Positions 6,125 to 14,109 of a stretch of 47,980 nt of DNA are shown piece by piece. Position 1 is the stretch's first letter; each line of letters begins with the position of its first letter. The DNA is from Actinomycetota bacterium (GTDB taxonomy: Bacteria; Actinomycetota; Actinomycetes; S36-B12; UBA5976). The notes below the pieces were generated by a model. The model searched no databases. It was not told where the DNA came from and saw only the letters and a list, made by a program, of their open reading frames with translations. The position numbers and the translations under genes are program-made. The DNA lies in NCBI GenBank assembly GCA_016870945.1, contig VGAH01000001.1, forward strand, positions 1-47,980, written 5' to 3'.

Positions 6125-8181
6125 GCTGAGCCGCGCAAACCCTTTCGCTTGAGGAGTGTCTCTTGGTATTGCTGCAAAGGCAAACCATTTTCGTCACGAT
6201 CGCGGTTTTCCCAAGTTCCATCGCTACGCAGGTGCCATGCGGCGGTGTCACTTGCTAGAGCCAGATCCAACACACCCTTCAAGTAATCGATGTGTCCTTG
6301 GTCTTTTATCGAAACCAAGGTCTCGACCCGACGGTCAAGATTGCGGTGCATCATGTCAGCCGATCCGAGCCATAGCTCGTCTTCACCGCCGTTTGCGAAG
6401 TGATAAATGCGCGAGTGCTCTAGAAAACGCCCAAGAATGCTTCGAACCCGGATGTTTTCGCTTAAACCTGGGGTGCCTGGCCGAAGCGAGCACATTCCGC
6501 GAATCACTAAATCAACCTTCACGCCTGCATTTGACGCCTCATACAGAGCATCGATGGTTTGCTCGTCTATTAGTGCGTTGCACTTGAAGCGGATCCCGCT
6601 GGGCAACCCTCGCTTGTGATTTTCGATTTCCTGTTCGATCTTTTCAAGAATCGTGCTTCTTAGAGCCCGTGGCGCGACCATCAACCGATTAAATGCGGCC
6701 TCGGTGCCGAAGCCTGAGAGTTCATTAAATAGCCGTGCCAAATCATCGCCAATTGCTTCGTCACAGGTGAGTAGCCCTAAGTCTTCGTAAGTGCGAGCCG
6801 TGCGTGGGTGATAGTTACCAGTGCCAATGTGGCAGTAGCGCTTGACTTGTTCGCCCTCTTGGCGAATTACCATCGCTAATTTGGCGTGGGTCTTTAACCC
6901 AACTAACCCATAAACAACGTGCACGCCCGCTTGTTCGAGTTTTCTCGCCCACGTGATGTTGGTTTGTTCGTCGAACCTTGCCTTGATCTCGACGATGACA
7001 AGTACCTGTTTGCCGTTTTCGGCAGCTTCGATCAGTGATTCGAGCACGGGCGAGTCACCCGATGTTCGATACAGGGTCTGCTTGATCGCAAGCACCTGCG
7101 GGTCGTTTGCAGCCTGTTCGATGAAGCGCTGAACGCTGGTTGAGAACGCGTCATACGGGTGATGAACCAGCACGTCATGCTTTCTGATGGCGTCCAATAC
7201 GTCTGAAGGGGACGAGGTCTCAACGTCAGATATTTCTGGGCTGGTGCGTGGCTGAAACGACGGGAGTTTCAAGTCTTCACGCGGTAGCTCATAAACCTGC
7301 ATCAAACCCGTCATGTCCAGCATCGAAGAAACTCGAATCACCTCGTTATCGGTGATGCCAAGCTCTTCAATCAATGTGTCGAGCACTTCTTCGTCAATGC
7401 CGTCTTCTACTTCTAACCGAACTGGCGGCCCAAAGCGGCGGCGAGTCAACTCTTTTTCGAGTGCGTCCAAAAGACTTTCGGCCTCGTCTTCTTCAACTTC
7501 CACGTCTTCATTTCGAGTAACGCGAAACGTGTGGTGGCTGGTGATTGCCATCCCGGGGAAGAGTTGATCAAGGTGGGCTGAGATGACTTCTTCAAGCGGC
7601 ACGAACCTCGTGCCATCCGCAGGGAGCAGTCTCGGCAACGACGGGGGCACCTTCACGCGTGCGAAGAAACTCTCTTCGCCGTTGGGTTTTTGCCCGGTGA
7701 CTGCAAGGTTTAGAGACAAACCCGATATGTAAGGGAACGGGTGTGACGGGTCGACAGCCAAAGGCGTTAGGACGGGGAATAACTTCTTATTGAAAACTTT
7801 TTGCAGGTTCGCCTTCTCTTCCACGCTCAGGTCAGACCAATGCACGATGTCGATGCCCTCGTCGCGTAATTGAGGCAGAACTTGCTTGCTAAAGATTGCT
7901 GATTGACGCTCCATCAAGACTCGCGATTCGCGTAGTGCGAGATCCATAGCGGTGCGCGGTAAGAGCCCGCTAGTGGCTCGAATTGCTATTCCGGCTGCGA
8001 TTCTTCGCTGTAGGCCAGCAACTCGAACCATGAAGAATTCATCCAGATTGCTCGAAAAGATCGCAAGAAACTTGACCCGTTCGAGCAGCGGCATTGACTC
8101 GTCTTCGGCTAGTTGTAAGACCCGTTCATTGAAGGCCAGCCAAGAAAGCTCTCGGTCTAGATAGCGCTCGTCGGTGCTCAC
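6121..8181 (-). CDS. ppk: Polyphosphate kinase 1
   Basis: A 686-residue enzyme that reversibly makes polyphosphate from ATP. The N-terminal domain shows YLDRELSWLAFNERVLQLA and FLAIFSSNLDEFFMVRVAG. The core has TLYRTSGDSPV and EIKARFDEQTNI. The autophosphorylated histidine is in HIGTGNYHPRTART (His about 451), and the second conserved histidine is in SRIYHFANGGEDELWLGSAD. Length and domain order are normal. The start is GTG at 8181, 23 bases after mshD. Its position between mshD and mutT1 suggests one transcript from the glnR promoter. No PHO box was recognised. Confidence 0.97.
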   Translation of the reverse strand: MSTDERYLDRELSWLAFNERVLQLAEDESMPLLERVKFLAIFSSNLDEFFMVRVAGLQRRIAAGIAIRATSGLLPRTAMDLALRESRVLMERQSAIFSKQVLPQLRDEGIDIVHWSDLSVEEKANLQKVFNKKLFPVLTPLAVDPSHPFPYISGLSLNLAVTGQKPNGEESFFARVKVPPSLPRLLPADGTRFVPLEEVISAHLDQLFPGMAITSHHTFRVTRNEDVEVEEDEAESLLDALEKELTRRRFGPPVRLEVEDGIDEEVLDTLIEELGITDNEVIRVSSMLDMTGLMQVYELPREDLKLPSFQPRTSPEISDVETSSPSDVLDAIRKHDVLVHHPYDAFSTSVQRFIEQAANDPQVLAIKQTLYRTSGDSPVLESLIEAAENGKQVLVIVEIKARFDEQTNITWARKLEQAGVHVVYGLVGLKTHAKLAMVIRQEGEQVKRYCHIGTGNYHPRTARTYEDLGLLTCDEAIGDDLARLFNELSGFGTEAAFNRLMVAPRALRSTILEKIEQEIENHKRGLPSGIRFKCNALIDEQTIDALYEASNAGVKVDLVIRGMCSLRPGTPGLSENIRVRSILGRFLEHSRIYHFANGGEDELWLGSADMMHRNLDRRVETLVSIKDQGHIDYLKGVLDLALASDTAAWHLRSDGTWENRDRDENGLPLQQYQETLLKRKGLRGSA

Positions 8182-8204
8182 CAGGCGATGTTGCCAGACG
8201 AAGG

Positions 8205-9170
8205 TTAAGCGCCTTTTCTAAAGAGAATGTCCTTACTTAGTTGTGAGAACCCAAGCTTTTCGTAAAGAGCAACAGCCGGGGAATTGTTTAAATCTACGTA
8301 AAGAATGGCTGAATCCAAACCTTTGTCAACGAGGTGGCGTAACCCAATGACTGCAATCGCCTGACCAAGCCCGTGCCCTTGAAACTTCGGCGTGACACCT
8401 AATACGTAGATCTCACCGAATGCGTCGTGAGAATGAGAGGGCGCCGGTATGCGCCCGGCTTCAATTCGGCGCGGTTGGCCGTGAATCTTCGTCCAATGAA
8501 AAGCTGCAAGTTGATTTGGGTCGCTATTGGCAAAGATCAGAAAGAAACCCTTGGGGTCGAACCAATCTTCTTTCATTCGCACGGTCAGGTCACGGCGAGT
8601 CCAGCGCTTTTGATCTGGTAGTGATTTGAATACTTCACGATTTGCGGCCAAGAACAACTCTTCGTCTTTACCTGGTTCGAACGTGCGGCACGTGAAACCT
8701 TGCGGTAGTTCGATTGCGGGAAGTGACGTAAAAAGCGAGCGGCCCATCTTTACGAGTTCGCGCTCGACGCCAAAACCTTGCTCGTTGGCTAGATCGATTA
8801 AATGTTTGCTGTCACCTCGTGCCCAAAGTCGAAGACTTGACTCTGCGGCGTCTCGACTCATGCCAGCTAAGAGGTGCCCCAAAACTTCAGGCCCTGAATC
8901 ATGTGAAATCACTAATTCAGCACTAGGCCCTTTCACTTGATCAGAGCAGTCCAAGTGCGCGTAACCAAGTAGTGCACCGTTTGTCTTTCGAACCAAAAGA
9001 TGGCGGGCAGCTTCGTCGCCACCTTCTCGTAAATGCAGTTCGACGTGTTCAGAAATCGGACGGGTGCCATCGGGTGCAGTAACTGAGTCGATTAATTGAA
9101 CTATTTGGGCTAAGTCGTTCTGACTAACACTTTCGGTTGAGGTGACGATCAGTGAGTCGCTGATTTTCAG
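8205..9170 (-). CDS. mshD: Mycothiol synthase (MshD), non-canonical start
   Basis: MshD acetylates Cys-GlcN-Ins in the last mycothiol step. Two GNAT domains are visible. The second carries EIYVLGVTPKFQGHGLGQAI and LYVDLNNSPAVALYEKLGF. The frame is open upstream of the first TTG (8996) and still encodes MshD-like sequence: DGTRPISEHVELHLREGGD, then ARHLL. No ATG, GTG or TTG occurs in frame between 8996 and 9200. A CTG at 9170 overlaps the glnR stop as CTGA, copying the ATGA/GTGA overlaps seen nearby, and gives 321 residues against about 315 in Mycobacterium. ATC at 9164 has better spacing to AGAGAGGG. The exact start is therefore open; the function is well supported. Confidence 0.86.
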   Translation of the reverse strand: MKISDSLIVTSTESVSQNDLAQIVQLIDSVTAPDGTRPISEHVELHLREGGDEAARHLLVRKTNGALLGYAHLDCSDQVKGPSAELVISHDSGPEVLGHLLAGMSRDAAESSLRLWARGDSKHLIDLANEQGFGVERELVKMGRSLFTSLPAIELPQGFTCRTFEPGKDEELFLAANREVFKSLPDQKRWTRRDLTVRMKEDWFDPKGFFLIFANSDPNQLAAFHWTKIHGQPRRIEAGRIPAPSHSHDAFGEIYVLGVTPKFQGHGLGQAIAVIGLRHLVDKGLDSAILYVDLNNSPAVALYEKLGFSQLSKDILFRKGA

Positions 9171-9910
9171 ACCCTCTCTGTCACCTGGTCTTTGGCATGG
9201 TCGCTGACGGTGTTCTCTTCCGGGCTTTCGGCTGAGGGCGCTCGTTCATTGAAGTTGTAGCCGACATTGCGAACCGTGCTGATCAGGGCCTCATATTCAG
9301 GGCCTAACTTTGCGCGCAGTCTTCTAACGTGCACATCAACAGTTCGCGATCCGCCGTAATAGTCATAACCCCAAACTTCTTGCAGAAGCTGTGCCCTAGT
9401 GAAGACTCGCCCAGGGTGTTGTGCGAGGAATTTCAGTAATTCAAATTCTTTAAAAGTTAGGTCAAGAGCGGTATCTCGTAGTCGCGCCGTGTAGGCGGCC
9501 TCGTCGATGAATAGATCGCCGCGCTCGATTTCGTCGCTCTTCTCACCCGATGCTTTCAGCGCTTGTTTGCCGAGGGCCAGTTTTATGCGTGCGTCGATTT
9601 CAGCCGGGCCGGCAGAATCAAGAATCAGATCACTGATTCCCCACTCAGCGTTAACGGCAACAGCGCCGCCCTCAGTGGTAACTAGCAGGACGGGGGCGGT
9701 CGTGCCAGTTGCGTTTAAGACTCGGCAAAGACTTCTAGAGCCCGATAAATCAGTTCGTGCATCGACCAAGATGATCTCTGCACTTGGAGCGTTCAGCAAT
9801 GCGGCAGGCACAGCCGGAATTTGTTGGACTTTGTGTGAGAGAAGCCCGAGTGCGGGCAAGACCGAACCCACGGGTGTGCTCTCGCCGGTAAGTATGAGTA
9901 TCGAGGCCAA
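9167..9910 (-). CDS. glnR: GlnR-type orphan response regulator of nitrogen metabolism
   Basis: A regulator of nitrogen assimilation genes, OmpR family. The N-terminal half resembles GlnR receivers: SVLPALGLLSHKV, IILVDARTDLSGSRSLCRVL, VTTEGGAVAVNAEWG and ILDSAGPAEIDARI. The C-terminal winged helix is LTFKEFELLKFLAQHPGRVF, then TRAQLLQEVWGYDY and TVDVHVRRLRAKLG. I chose TTG 9910 because the protein then begins just before the first strand (ASILILTG) and a TATCCT box ends exactly six bases upstream. A longer reading would run antisense into the hydrolase gene. It is divergent from the hydrolase with 19 bases between starts and probably heads the operon to eamA. Confidence 0.88.
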   Translation of the reverse strand: MASILILTGESTPVGSVLPALGLLSHKVQQIPAVPAALLNAPSAEIILVDARTDLSGSRSLCRVLNATGTTAPVLLVTTEGGAVAVNAEWGISDLILDSAGPAEIDARIKLALGKQALKASGEKSDEIERGDLFIDEAAYTARLRDTALDLTFKEFELLKFLAQHPGRVFTRAQLLQEVWGYDYYGGSRTVDVHVRRLRAKLGPEYEALISTVRNVGYNFNERAPSAESPEENTVSDHAKDQVTERV

Positions 9911-9916
9911 GACGGC

Positions 9917-9922
9917 AGGATA
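9917..9922 (-). promoter_or_regulatory. -10 box of leaderless glnR promoter
   Basis: TATCCT on the minus strand, ending six bases before the glnR TTG start. The spacing would place the first transcribed base at the start codon. It overlaps the AGGA ribosome site of the divergent hydrolase gene. Confidence 0.55.
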
Positions 9923-9929
9923 CTCGGTT

Positions 9930-10697
9930 GTGTTACAGACGCGTTTTTTGGTGACTTCTGACGATGTGCAGATCTCTGCGGTGCACTTGCCTTCGTCGAG
10001 TAAGACTGCATTCGTAGTCGCACACGGATTCACAGGGTCGTGGCGTTATCAGAGAGTTCGAAAGGTTTTGCGCACGCTTAATGAGAATGCTGGCGTCATT
10101 GCCTTCGATTTTCGCGGTCACGGTGAATCAGGTGGCAAAACCACCGTCGGGTTATTAGAGGTGAACGATTTACACAGCGCAGTTTCGTGGGCGAGAGAAC
10201 TTGGCTACCACAAGGTTGTAACTCTCGGATTTTCTATGGGTGGTGCCGTTGCCATCAGATACGGCGTAGGCCAAGGGTTAGTTGATTCCGTCATTTCTGT
10301 GAGTGCGCCGGCTTTTTGGTTCTATCGGGGCACTACTGCAACGCGACGCGTGGCGCGCATGGTTGGCACCTCTTGGGGTCGCGGGCTTACTTCATTGATA
10401 TTGAGAACGCGCATCGAAGTAAAGCCTTGGTATGGCGAAATACCAGACCCCCCCGCTACCGCTGCGCGTGAGATTCCACCTGCGCCGTTTTTGATAGTGC
10501 ACGGTGAGCAAGACCATTACTTTCCGCCTGAGCACGGCTTAGAGATTCACCACGGCGCAATGCAGGGCTGGCGTGCTCGCGGTGAAGTTGGTGTTAAGCC
10601 TGAGCTTTGGCAGGTTGACGGGTTCGCGCACGCCGAACTTTCGACTCCAGATGAACTGACCGAACGAATCGCGCGTTGGGCGCTAGAGCCGGCCTAA
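9930..10697 (+). CDS. Alpha/beta-fold hydrolase
   Basis: A 255-residue cytosolic alpha/beta hydrolase with all catalytic features. The oxyanion region is VVAHGFTGSWR and a strand-4 motif reads AFDFRGHGESGG. The nucleophile elbow is GFSMGGAV, the acid is in VHGEQDHYFP and the histidine in GFAHAEL. The substrate is unknown; lipid esters or small esters are plausible. GTG 9930 is chosen because an AGGA lies nine bases upstream and protein similarity begins here; the open frame further upstream is antisense to glnR. Its last bases overlap the convergent DsrE gene by four. A hydrolase beside glnR is common in actinobacteria. Confidence 0.85.
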   Translation: MLQTRFLVTSDDVQISAVHLPSSSKTAFVVAHGFTGSWRYQRVRKVLRTLNENAGVIAFDFRGHGESGGKTTVGLLEVNDLHSAVSWARELGYHKVVTLGFSMGGAVAIRYGVGQGLVDSVISVSAPAFWFYRGTTATRRVARMVGTSWGRGLTSLILRTRIEVKPWYGEIPDPPATAAREIPPAPFLIVHGEQDHYFPPEHGLEIHHGAMQGWRARGEVGVKPELWQVDGFAHAELSTPDELTERIARWALEPA

Positions 10698-11053
10698 TAG
10701 ACCAGCGCTGTGACGTCGTCTTGAAGTTCACGCACGAAGGCGGTGGCACCGGCGATTTTTATGCCAGGTTTCAGATCTTCTTTGCTAATTTCACGGCGCA
10801 TCAAACATGGTGAGCAGGCAAATACTTCTGCCTTAGCAAGCAATTCTTCGATTACTTCGTCTGACTTGGGCGCGTGTTCTATGGCAACTTGATAGCCGCC
10901 CGAGTTAAGTGCAAACATAACAGCTTCACCAGAGAGCCAGAATGAAACATCGATATCACTAGCAAGCGCTGCCGCTGCAACAGAAAACGCGGTCGCTGCT
11001 TTTTCTGGTGCAGATTCACCGCAAGTCAACTTGATGACTATCTTCTTGGCCAC
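10694..11053 (-). CDS. DsrE-family sulfur-relay-like protein
   Basis: A 119-residue protein of the DsrE/DsrF-like fold: KKIVIKLTCGES at the start, then a VSFWLSGEAVMFAL strand-helix pair. The family's cysteine motif is seen as VFACSPCLMRREI and is followed by GIKIAGATAFVREL. DsrE proteins carry sulfur as cysteine persulfide or are redox-linked; the role here is not established. GTG 11053 was chosen over TTG 11059 because a TAACGT box ends exactly six bases before it. It is divergent from the small membrane peptide gene, 44 bases away. Confidence 0.82.
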   Translation of the reverse strand: MAKKIVIKLTCGESAPEKAATAFSVAAAALASDIDVSFWLSGEAVMFALNSGGYQVAIEHAPKSDEVIEELLAKAEVFACSPCLMRREISKEDLKPGIKIAGATAFVRELQDDVTALVY

Positions 11054-11059
11054 ACGCAA

Positions 11060-11065
11060 ACGTTA
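11060..11065 (-). promoter_or_regulatory. -10 box of leaderless dsrE-like promoter
   Basis: TAACGT on the minus strand, ending six bases before GTG 11053. It faces the TAGAAT box of the opposite gene 20 bases away, so two leaderless promoters share about 45 bases. Confidence 0.55.
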
Positions 11066-11085
11066 CGTCGGGGCTGACTGACACC

Positions 11086-11091
11086 TAGAAT
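11086..11091 (+). promoter_or_regulatory. -10 box of leaderless promoter for the 35-residue peptide
   Basis: TAGAAT ends six bases before GTG 11098, the spacing expected when transcription begins at the start codon. No consensus -35 is visible. Confidence 0.6.
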
Positions 11092-11097
11092 CGCATT

Positions 11098-11205
11098 GTG
11101 AGCGTGATGGATTGGGTAGCAAGCTTCATGCTTTGGGGCTCTACCATCTTTGCTGGCGTCATGACATTTCGTCTGACTCGTCGTGCCATGAAGGCAAAAA
11201 AATGA
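11098..11205 (+). CDS. Small membrane peptide, 35 residues, unknown function
   Basis: A short frame from GTG 11098 to TGA 11205. The peptide begins MSVMDWVASFMLWGSTIFAG, a single hydrophobic helix, and ends with a basic stretch TFRLTRRAMKAKK. This is the layout of a one-pass membrane peptide with a cytoplasmic positive tail. Two points argue that it is real: a TAGAAT box sits exactly six bases upstream, and its stop overlaps the start of the nitrobindin-like gene as ATGA. The two are probably translated together. I recognise no named family. Confidence 0.62.
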   Translation: MSVMDWVASFMLWGSTIFAGVMTFRLTRRAMKAKK

Positions 11206-11816
11206 GTGATCAAAAAGTTCAGATACCTGAAGCCCTCGTCCCCCTCTCATGGATCTTGGGCGATTGGGAAGGCACCGGCAGGGGCCATTACCCCAACATC
11301 GAAGATTTTTCTTTCGTTCAACAAGCTGAGTTTCGAAATGACGGTCGCCCGTTTATCTCTTACTTCAGTCGAACTTGGTTGCTTAACGAAGACGGCAGCG
11401 TTGGTAAACCCTTGGCGAATGAGTCTGGGTTTTGGCGTTTGCCTAAACCTGACGTTGTTGAGTTGGTTTTGGTGCACGCCTCTGGCATAGCTGAAACATG
11501 GGCCGGGGTAAATGAAGTTCTACAGATAGACAACGCACGAATTACTTCGGCTAGAGCGCGAGTTGGAACCACTCACGTCATGAGAACAGCAACCGCGAGT
11601 GATGTGCGAGGTGGTGAGCGCCTCTATGGCTTGATGGACGGGCATTTACTTTGGACTTACGACATGGCCGCGGAAGAACATGACATGCAGAACCATCTTT
11701 GGGCCAGGCTCGCCCCACTAACACTCGAAGCATCGCGAAGCCAGGCCTCGCCAACCGAACCGATCTATTCGTACTTGCCACCCCAAGACATTCGTGAAAT
11801 GGGCAAGAGCACCTGA
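11202..11816 (+). CDS. Nitrobindin-like FABP-family protein (DUF1794)
   Basis: A protein of about 204 residues with the ten-strand barrel signatures of the actinobacterial FABP/nitrobindin family. It shows LSWILGDWEGTGRGHYP near the start (GxWxGxG type), then SYFSRTWL, ESGFWRLP and a C-terminal NHLWARLAPL whose histidine aligns with the heme ligand of nitrobindin. Family members bind heme and can isomerise peroxynitrite; heme use here is inferred. ATG 11202 is favoured over upstream starts: AAGG lies seven bases before it and it overlaps the small peptide stop. It is followed after five bases by ygfZ. Confidence 0.86.
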   Translation: MSDQKVQIPEALVPLSWILGDWEGTGRGHYPNIEDFSFVQQAEFRNDGRPFISYFSRTWLLNEDGSVGKPLANESGFWRLPKPDVVELVLVHASGIAETWAGVNEVLQIDNARITSARARVGTTHVMRTATASDVRGGERLYGLMDGHLLWTYDMAAEEHDMQNHLWARLAPLTLEASRSQASPTEPIYSYLPPQDIREMGKST

Positions 11817-11821
11817 ACTTC

Positions 11822-12868
11822 GTGCAAGTCGCGCCCTCACTTTCACTACCGGGCGCGGTCGAAACTCCTACTGACTCACCTGACGCTGGCGTTGCTTGGC
11901 ACTTTGGTGACCCACCGGGTGAGCAAAAGCGTCTGTTAAGCGGCAACGGCTTCGTGGACATCTCAAATCGCGGCGTTGTCACTGTGCGTGGGCCTGCTCG
12001 ATTGGAATGGCTGAACAACATCACTGCCCAAAAAGTCGATCAACTCGCCCCCAATTCGAGTGCGTTGAATCTGATTCTTTCGCCACACGGCCACGTTGAG
12101 TTCGAGCTTCATCAAGTTGACGACGGTGAGACCACATGGCTAATCGTTGAAGGTTCACAAGCACAAGCACTAGTTAGTTATCTAGAGTCGATGAAGTTCA
12201 TGACAGAAGTTGAGATAAGCGAAGTTTCTGATGAATTCGCGGTCATTTGGGAACCAAAGGGCGACGTTGATGAGTCGGGTTTGCCGACCTGGTTGGTTCC
12301 TAGTTTTTTTGCGACGGGGCAAATGTCTGGCACGGGTGAATCAAAGGGTGGCGACCCTTCGCGTTATGTGCCCAAGCGTCCGGCTTTTCTTATCGGGCGA
12401 GAGGTGATAGTCCCGCGTGAGCAGATTCAGCAGCGAATGAAAGACGGGGGTGCACCAGCTGGTGTTTGGGCCCTAGAAGCTTTGCGCGTAAACGCGGGTG
12501 TACCTCGAATCGGTTTTGAAACCGACCATCGCACTTTGCCGCATGAAGTTGGTTGGTTAGGGGCTGGGGTGCATCTTGAAAAAGGTTGCTATCGAGGGCA
12601 AGAGGCCGTCGCTCGCGTCCATAACTTAGGTAAGCCGCCGCGTGCGCTTGTGTTGTTGCATCTCGACGGAATGGACGAGGAGCTCCCTGCGCACTTAGCA
12701 CCCGTAACGATCGACGGTGAAGAAGTCGGCTGGGTGGCCACGGCCGTTCGACATTTTGAACAAGGGCCCATTGCGACTGCGGTGCTAAAGAGCAAGTACG
12801 CGTCAGCACCGCAAGCAAAAGTCGGCGAGACGAATGCACATGTTCAGCCAGTAGTCGTGGTTCGTTGA
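11822..12868 (+). CDS. ygfZ: YgfZ/GcvT-domain folate-binding protein
   Basis: A 348-residue GcvT-like protein. YgfZ proteins bind folate and help assemble or repair iron-sulfur clusters. The diagnostic motif KGCYRGQEAVARVHNLG is present at about residue 255, preceded by GWLGAGVHLE. The first domain has ISNRGVVTVRGPARLEWLNN. The start is GTG 11822. The stop TGA overlaps the ATG of the asparaginase gene by one base (TGATG). Placement with the nitrobindin-like gene repeats an arrangement common in actinobacteria. Confidence 0.92.
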   Translation: MQVAPSLSLPGAVETPTDSPDAGVAWHFGDPPGEQKRLLSGNGFVDISNRGVVTVRGPARLEWLNNITAQKVDQLAPNSSALNLILSPHGHVEFELHQVDDGETTWLIVEGSQAQALVSYLESMKFMTEVEISEVSDEFAVIWEPKGDVDESGLPTWLVPSFFATGQMSGTGESKGGDPSRYVPKRPAFLIGREVIVPREQIQQRMKDGGAPAGVWALEALRVNAGVPRIGFETDHRTLPHEVGWLGAGVHLEKGCYRGQEAVARVHNLGKPPRALVLLHLDGMDEELPAHLAPVTIDGEEVGWVATAVRHFEQGPIATAVLKSKYASAPQAKVGETNAHVQPVVVVR

Positions 12869-13830
12869 TGTCTAATTTACCAGTCTTAGTCGAGATGGTT
12901 CGAGACGATCGTGTCGAGAGCGCTCACCGCGGCAGCTTGGTCGTGCTTGATTGGTCGGGGGCCGTTCAGATATCACTAGGTGACACAACGACACCGATAT
13001 TTCCCAGATCTGCACTAAAGCCCGCGCAGGCCGCGGCACTACTAGAAGTAGGCGCGCCGTTAAGTGGTGAGGCTTTGGCTGTTGCGGCTGGATCACACAG
13101 TGGCGGCCCAGAACACGTTGCCTTAGTTGAAAGCGTCTTACTTAAGGCAGGTCTCGATCGAGATGCTTTGCAGTGCCCGCCTGATGCACCGTTTGGTTCA
13201 AACGAGCGGCAATCGTGGGCTGAAAGTGGCGCGATTCGCGAAAGAATAATCATGAATTGCTCTGGAAAACACGCCGGCATGTTGCTTGCCTGCGTCACTA
13301 ACGGTTGGCCAACCGAAACCTATCTTCAGCCAGAACATCCACTACAAATCGCGATAAAGAAGGCGATTGAGTGCCTCTGCGGTGAAGAAATCACGTTTAC
13401 AACAGTGGACGGGTGCGGCGCACCTTTACATATGGTTTCGCTCTTGGGGCTGGCCAAAATGGCATTGGCGTTGGCGCAAGGCCCACGAGATTCGGTGTTA
13501 GCAACAGTGGCCGCGGCAATGAGGGAACACCCGCAATTTGTCGCTGGTAAAGGTCGCGACACCGCTCTCTTCATAGAGAACATAGATAGTTTCTTTACGA
13601 AAGAGGGTGCTGAGGCCGTGCAGGTTGGCGCTTTAGTTGCCAAAGGTTCATTCGCTTTCAAAATTGAGGACGGGGCGATGAGAGCCAGAGCACCATTAGT
13701 GGGCGAAATCTTGAAGTTGTGGGGTGTTAGTGCCAGCGACTTGGCCCCTTTGGCCGAGGTGGTCGAACCAGTGGTGTTAGGTGGTGGTGTGCCTCGAGGC
13801 AAATACCGCGCCGTGAAAATCGTTAACTAG
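12868..13830 (+). CDS. ansA: L-asparaginase II family protein (Asparaginase_II, Rhizobium type)
   Basis: A 320-residue protein of the Asparaginase_II family, unrelated to the classical bacterial enzymes. It shows the nucleophile motif SALK (Ser48, Lys51), a GSHSGG loop near residue 75, NCSGKHAGM (Cys131, Lys134) and TVDGCGAPLH (Cys183). These match the Ser-Lys pairs and zinc-coordinating cysteine/lysine set described for the Rhizobium etli enzyme. The reaction would be asparagine to aspartate plus ammonia. ATG 12868 overlaps the ygfZ stop; an upstream TTG is less likely. DUF2516 follows after three bases. Confidence 0.88.
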   Translation: MSNLPVLVEMVRDDRVESAHRGSLVVLDWSGAVQISLGDTTTPIFPRSALKPAQAAALLEVGAPLSGEALAVAAGSHSGGPEHVALVESVLLKAGLDRDALQCPPDAPFGSNERQSWAESGAIRERIIMNCSGKHAGMLLACVTNGWPTETYLQPEHPLQIAIKKAIECLCGEEITFTTVDGCGAPLHMVSLLGLAKMALALAQGPRDSVLATVAAAMREHPQFVAGKGRDTALFIENIDSFFTKEGAEAVQVGALVAKGSFAFKIEDGAMRARAPLVGEILKLWGVSASDLAPLAEVVEPVVLGGGVPRGKYRAVKIVN

Positions 13831-13833
13831 ACG

Positions 13834-14109
13834 ATGGAAGTGATTCGTCTGCTATTGCTGGTTTTCGATTACGCACAAATTGGCGTGATTTTCTTTGCTC
13901 TGATTGATGCATCTTTTCGACCTGACGCAGCATTTCGTGCAACAGGGCGACCTCGAAAACTTTTTTGGGTCGGTGCTCTAGTTGTGGCTCTTGCTTTGAA
14001 GTTTTGGCAAAACGGTCAACCGCTGAGCATCTTTAGTTTGGCAGCATTCATTTTTGCTTTGATTTACCTTTTGGATGTTCGTCCTAAGGTTCGTGACGCT
14101 GAGGTTTAG
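13834..14109 (+). CDS. DUF2516 family membrane protein
   Basis: A 91-residue protein with three hydrophobic segments: a first helix around residues 4-25, a second with LFWVGALVVALALKFW, and a third with LAAFIFALIYLLDVRP. Between them lies a RPDAAFRATGRPRKLFW loop typical of DUF2516. The family is actinobacterial with no known function. The start ATG is three bases after the asparaginase stop, so it is the tail of the nitrobindin-ygfZ-ansA run. It overlaps gpmA convergently by four bases. Confidence 0.86.
   Translation: MEVIRLLLLVFDYAQIGVIFFALIDASFRPDAAFRATGRPRKLFWVGALVVALALKFWQNGQPLSIFSLAAFIFALIYLLDVRPKVRDAEV

Noticed and set aside
9507..9929. N-terminal extension of the hydrolase to 396 residues
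   Set aside because: The extra part lies antisense to glnR and has no hydrolase similarity; a GTG with a ribosome site at 9930 begins at the first conserved strand.
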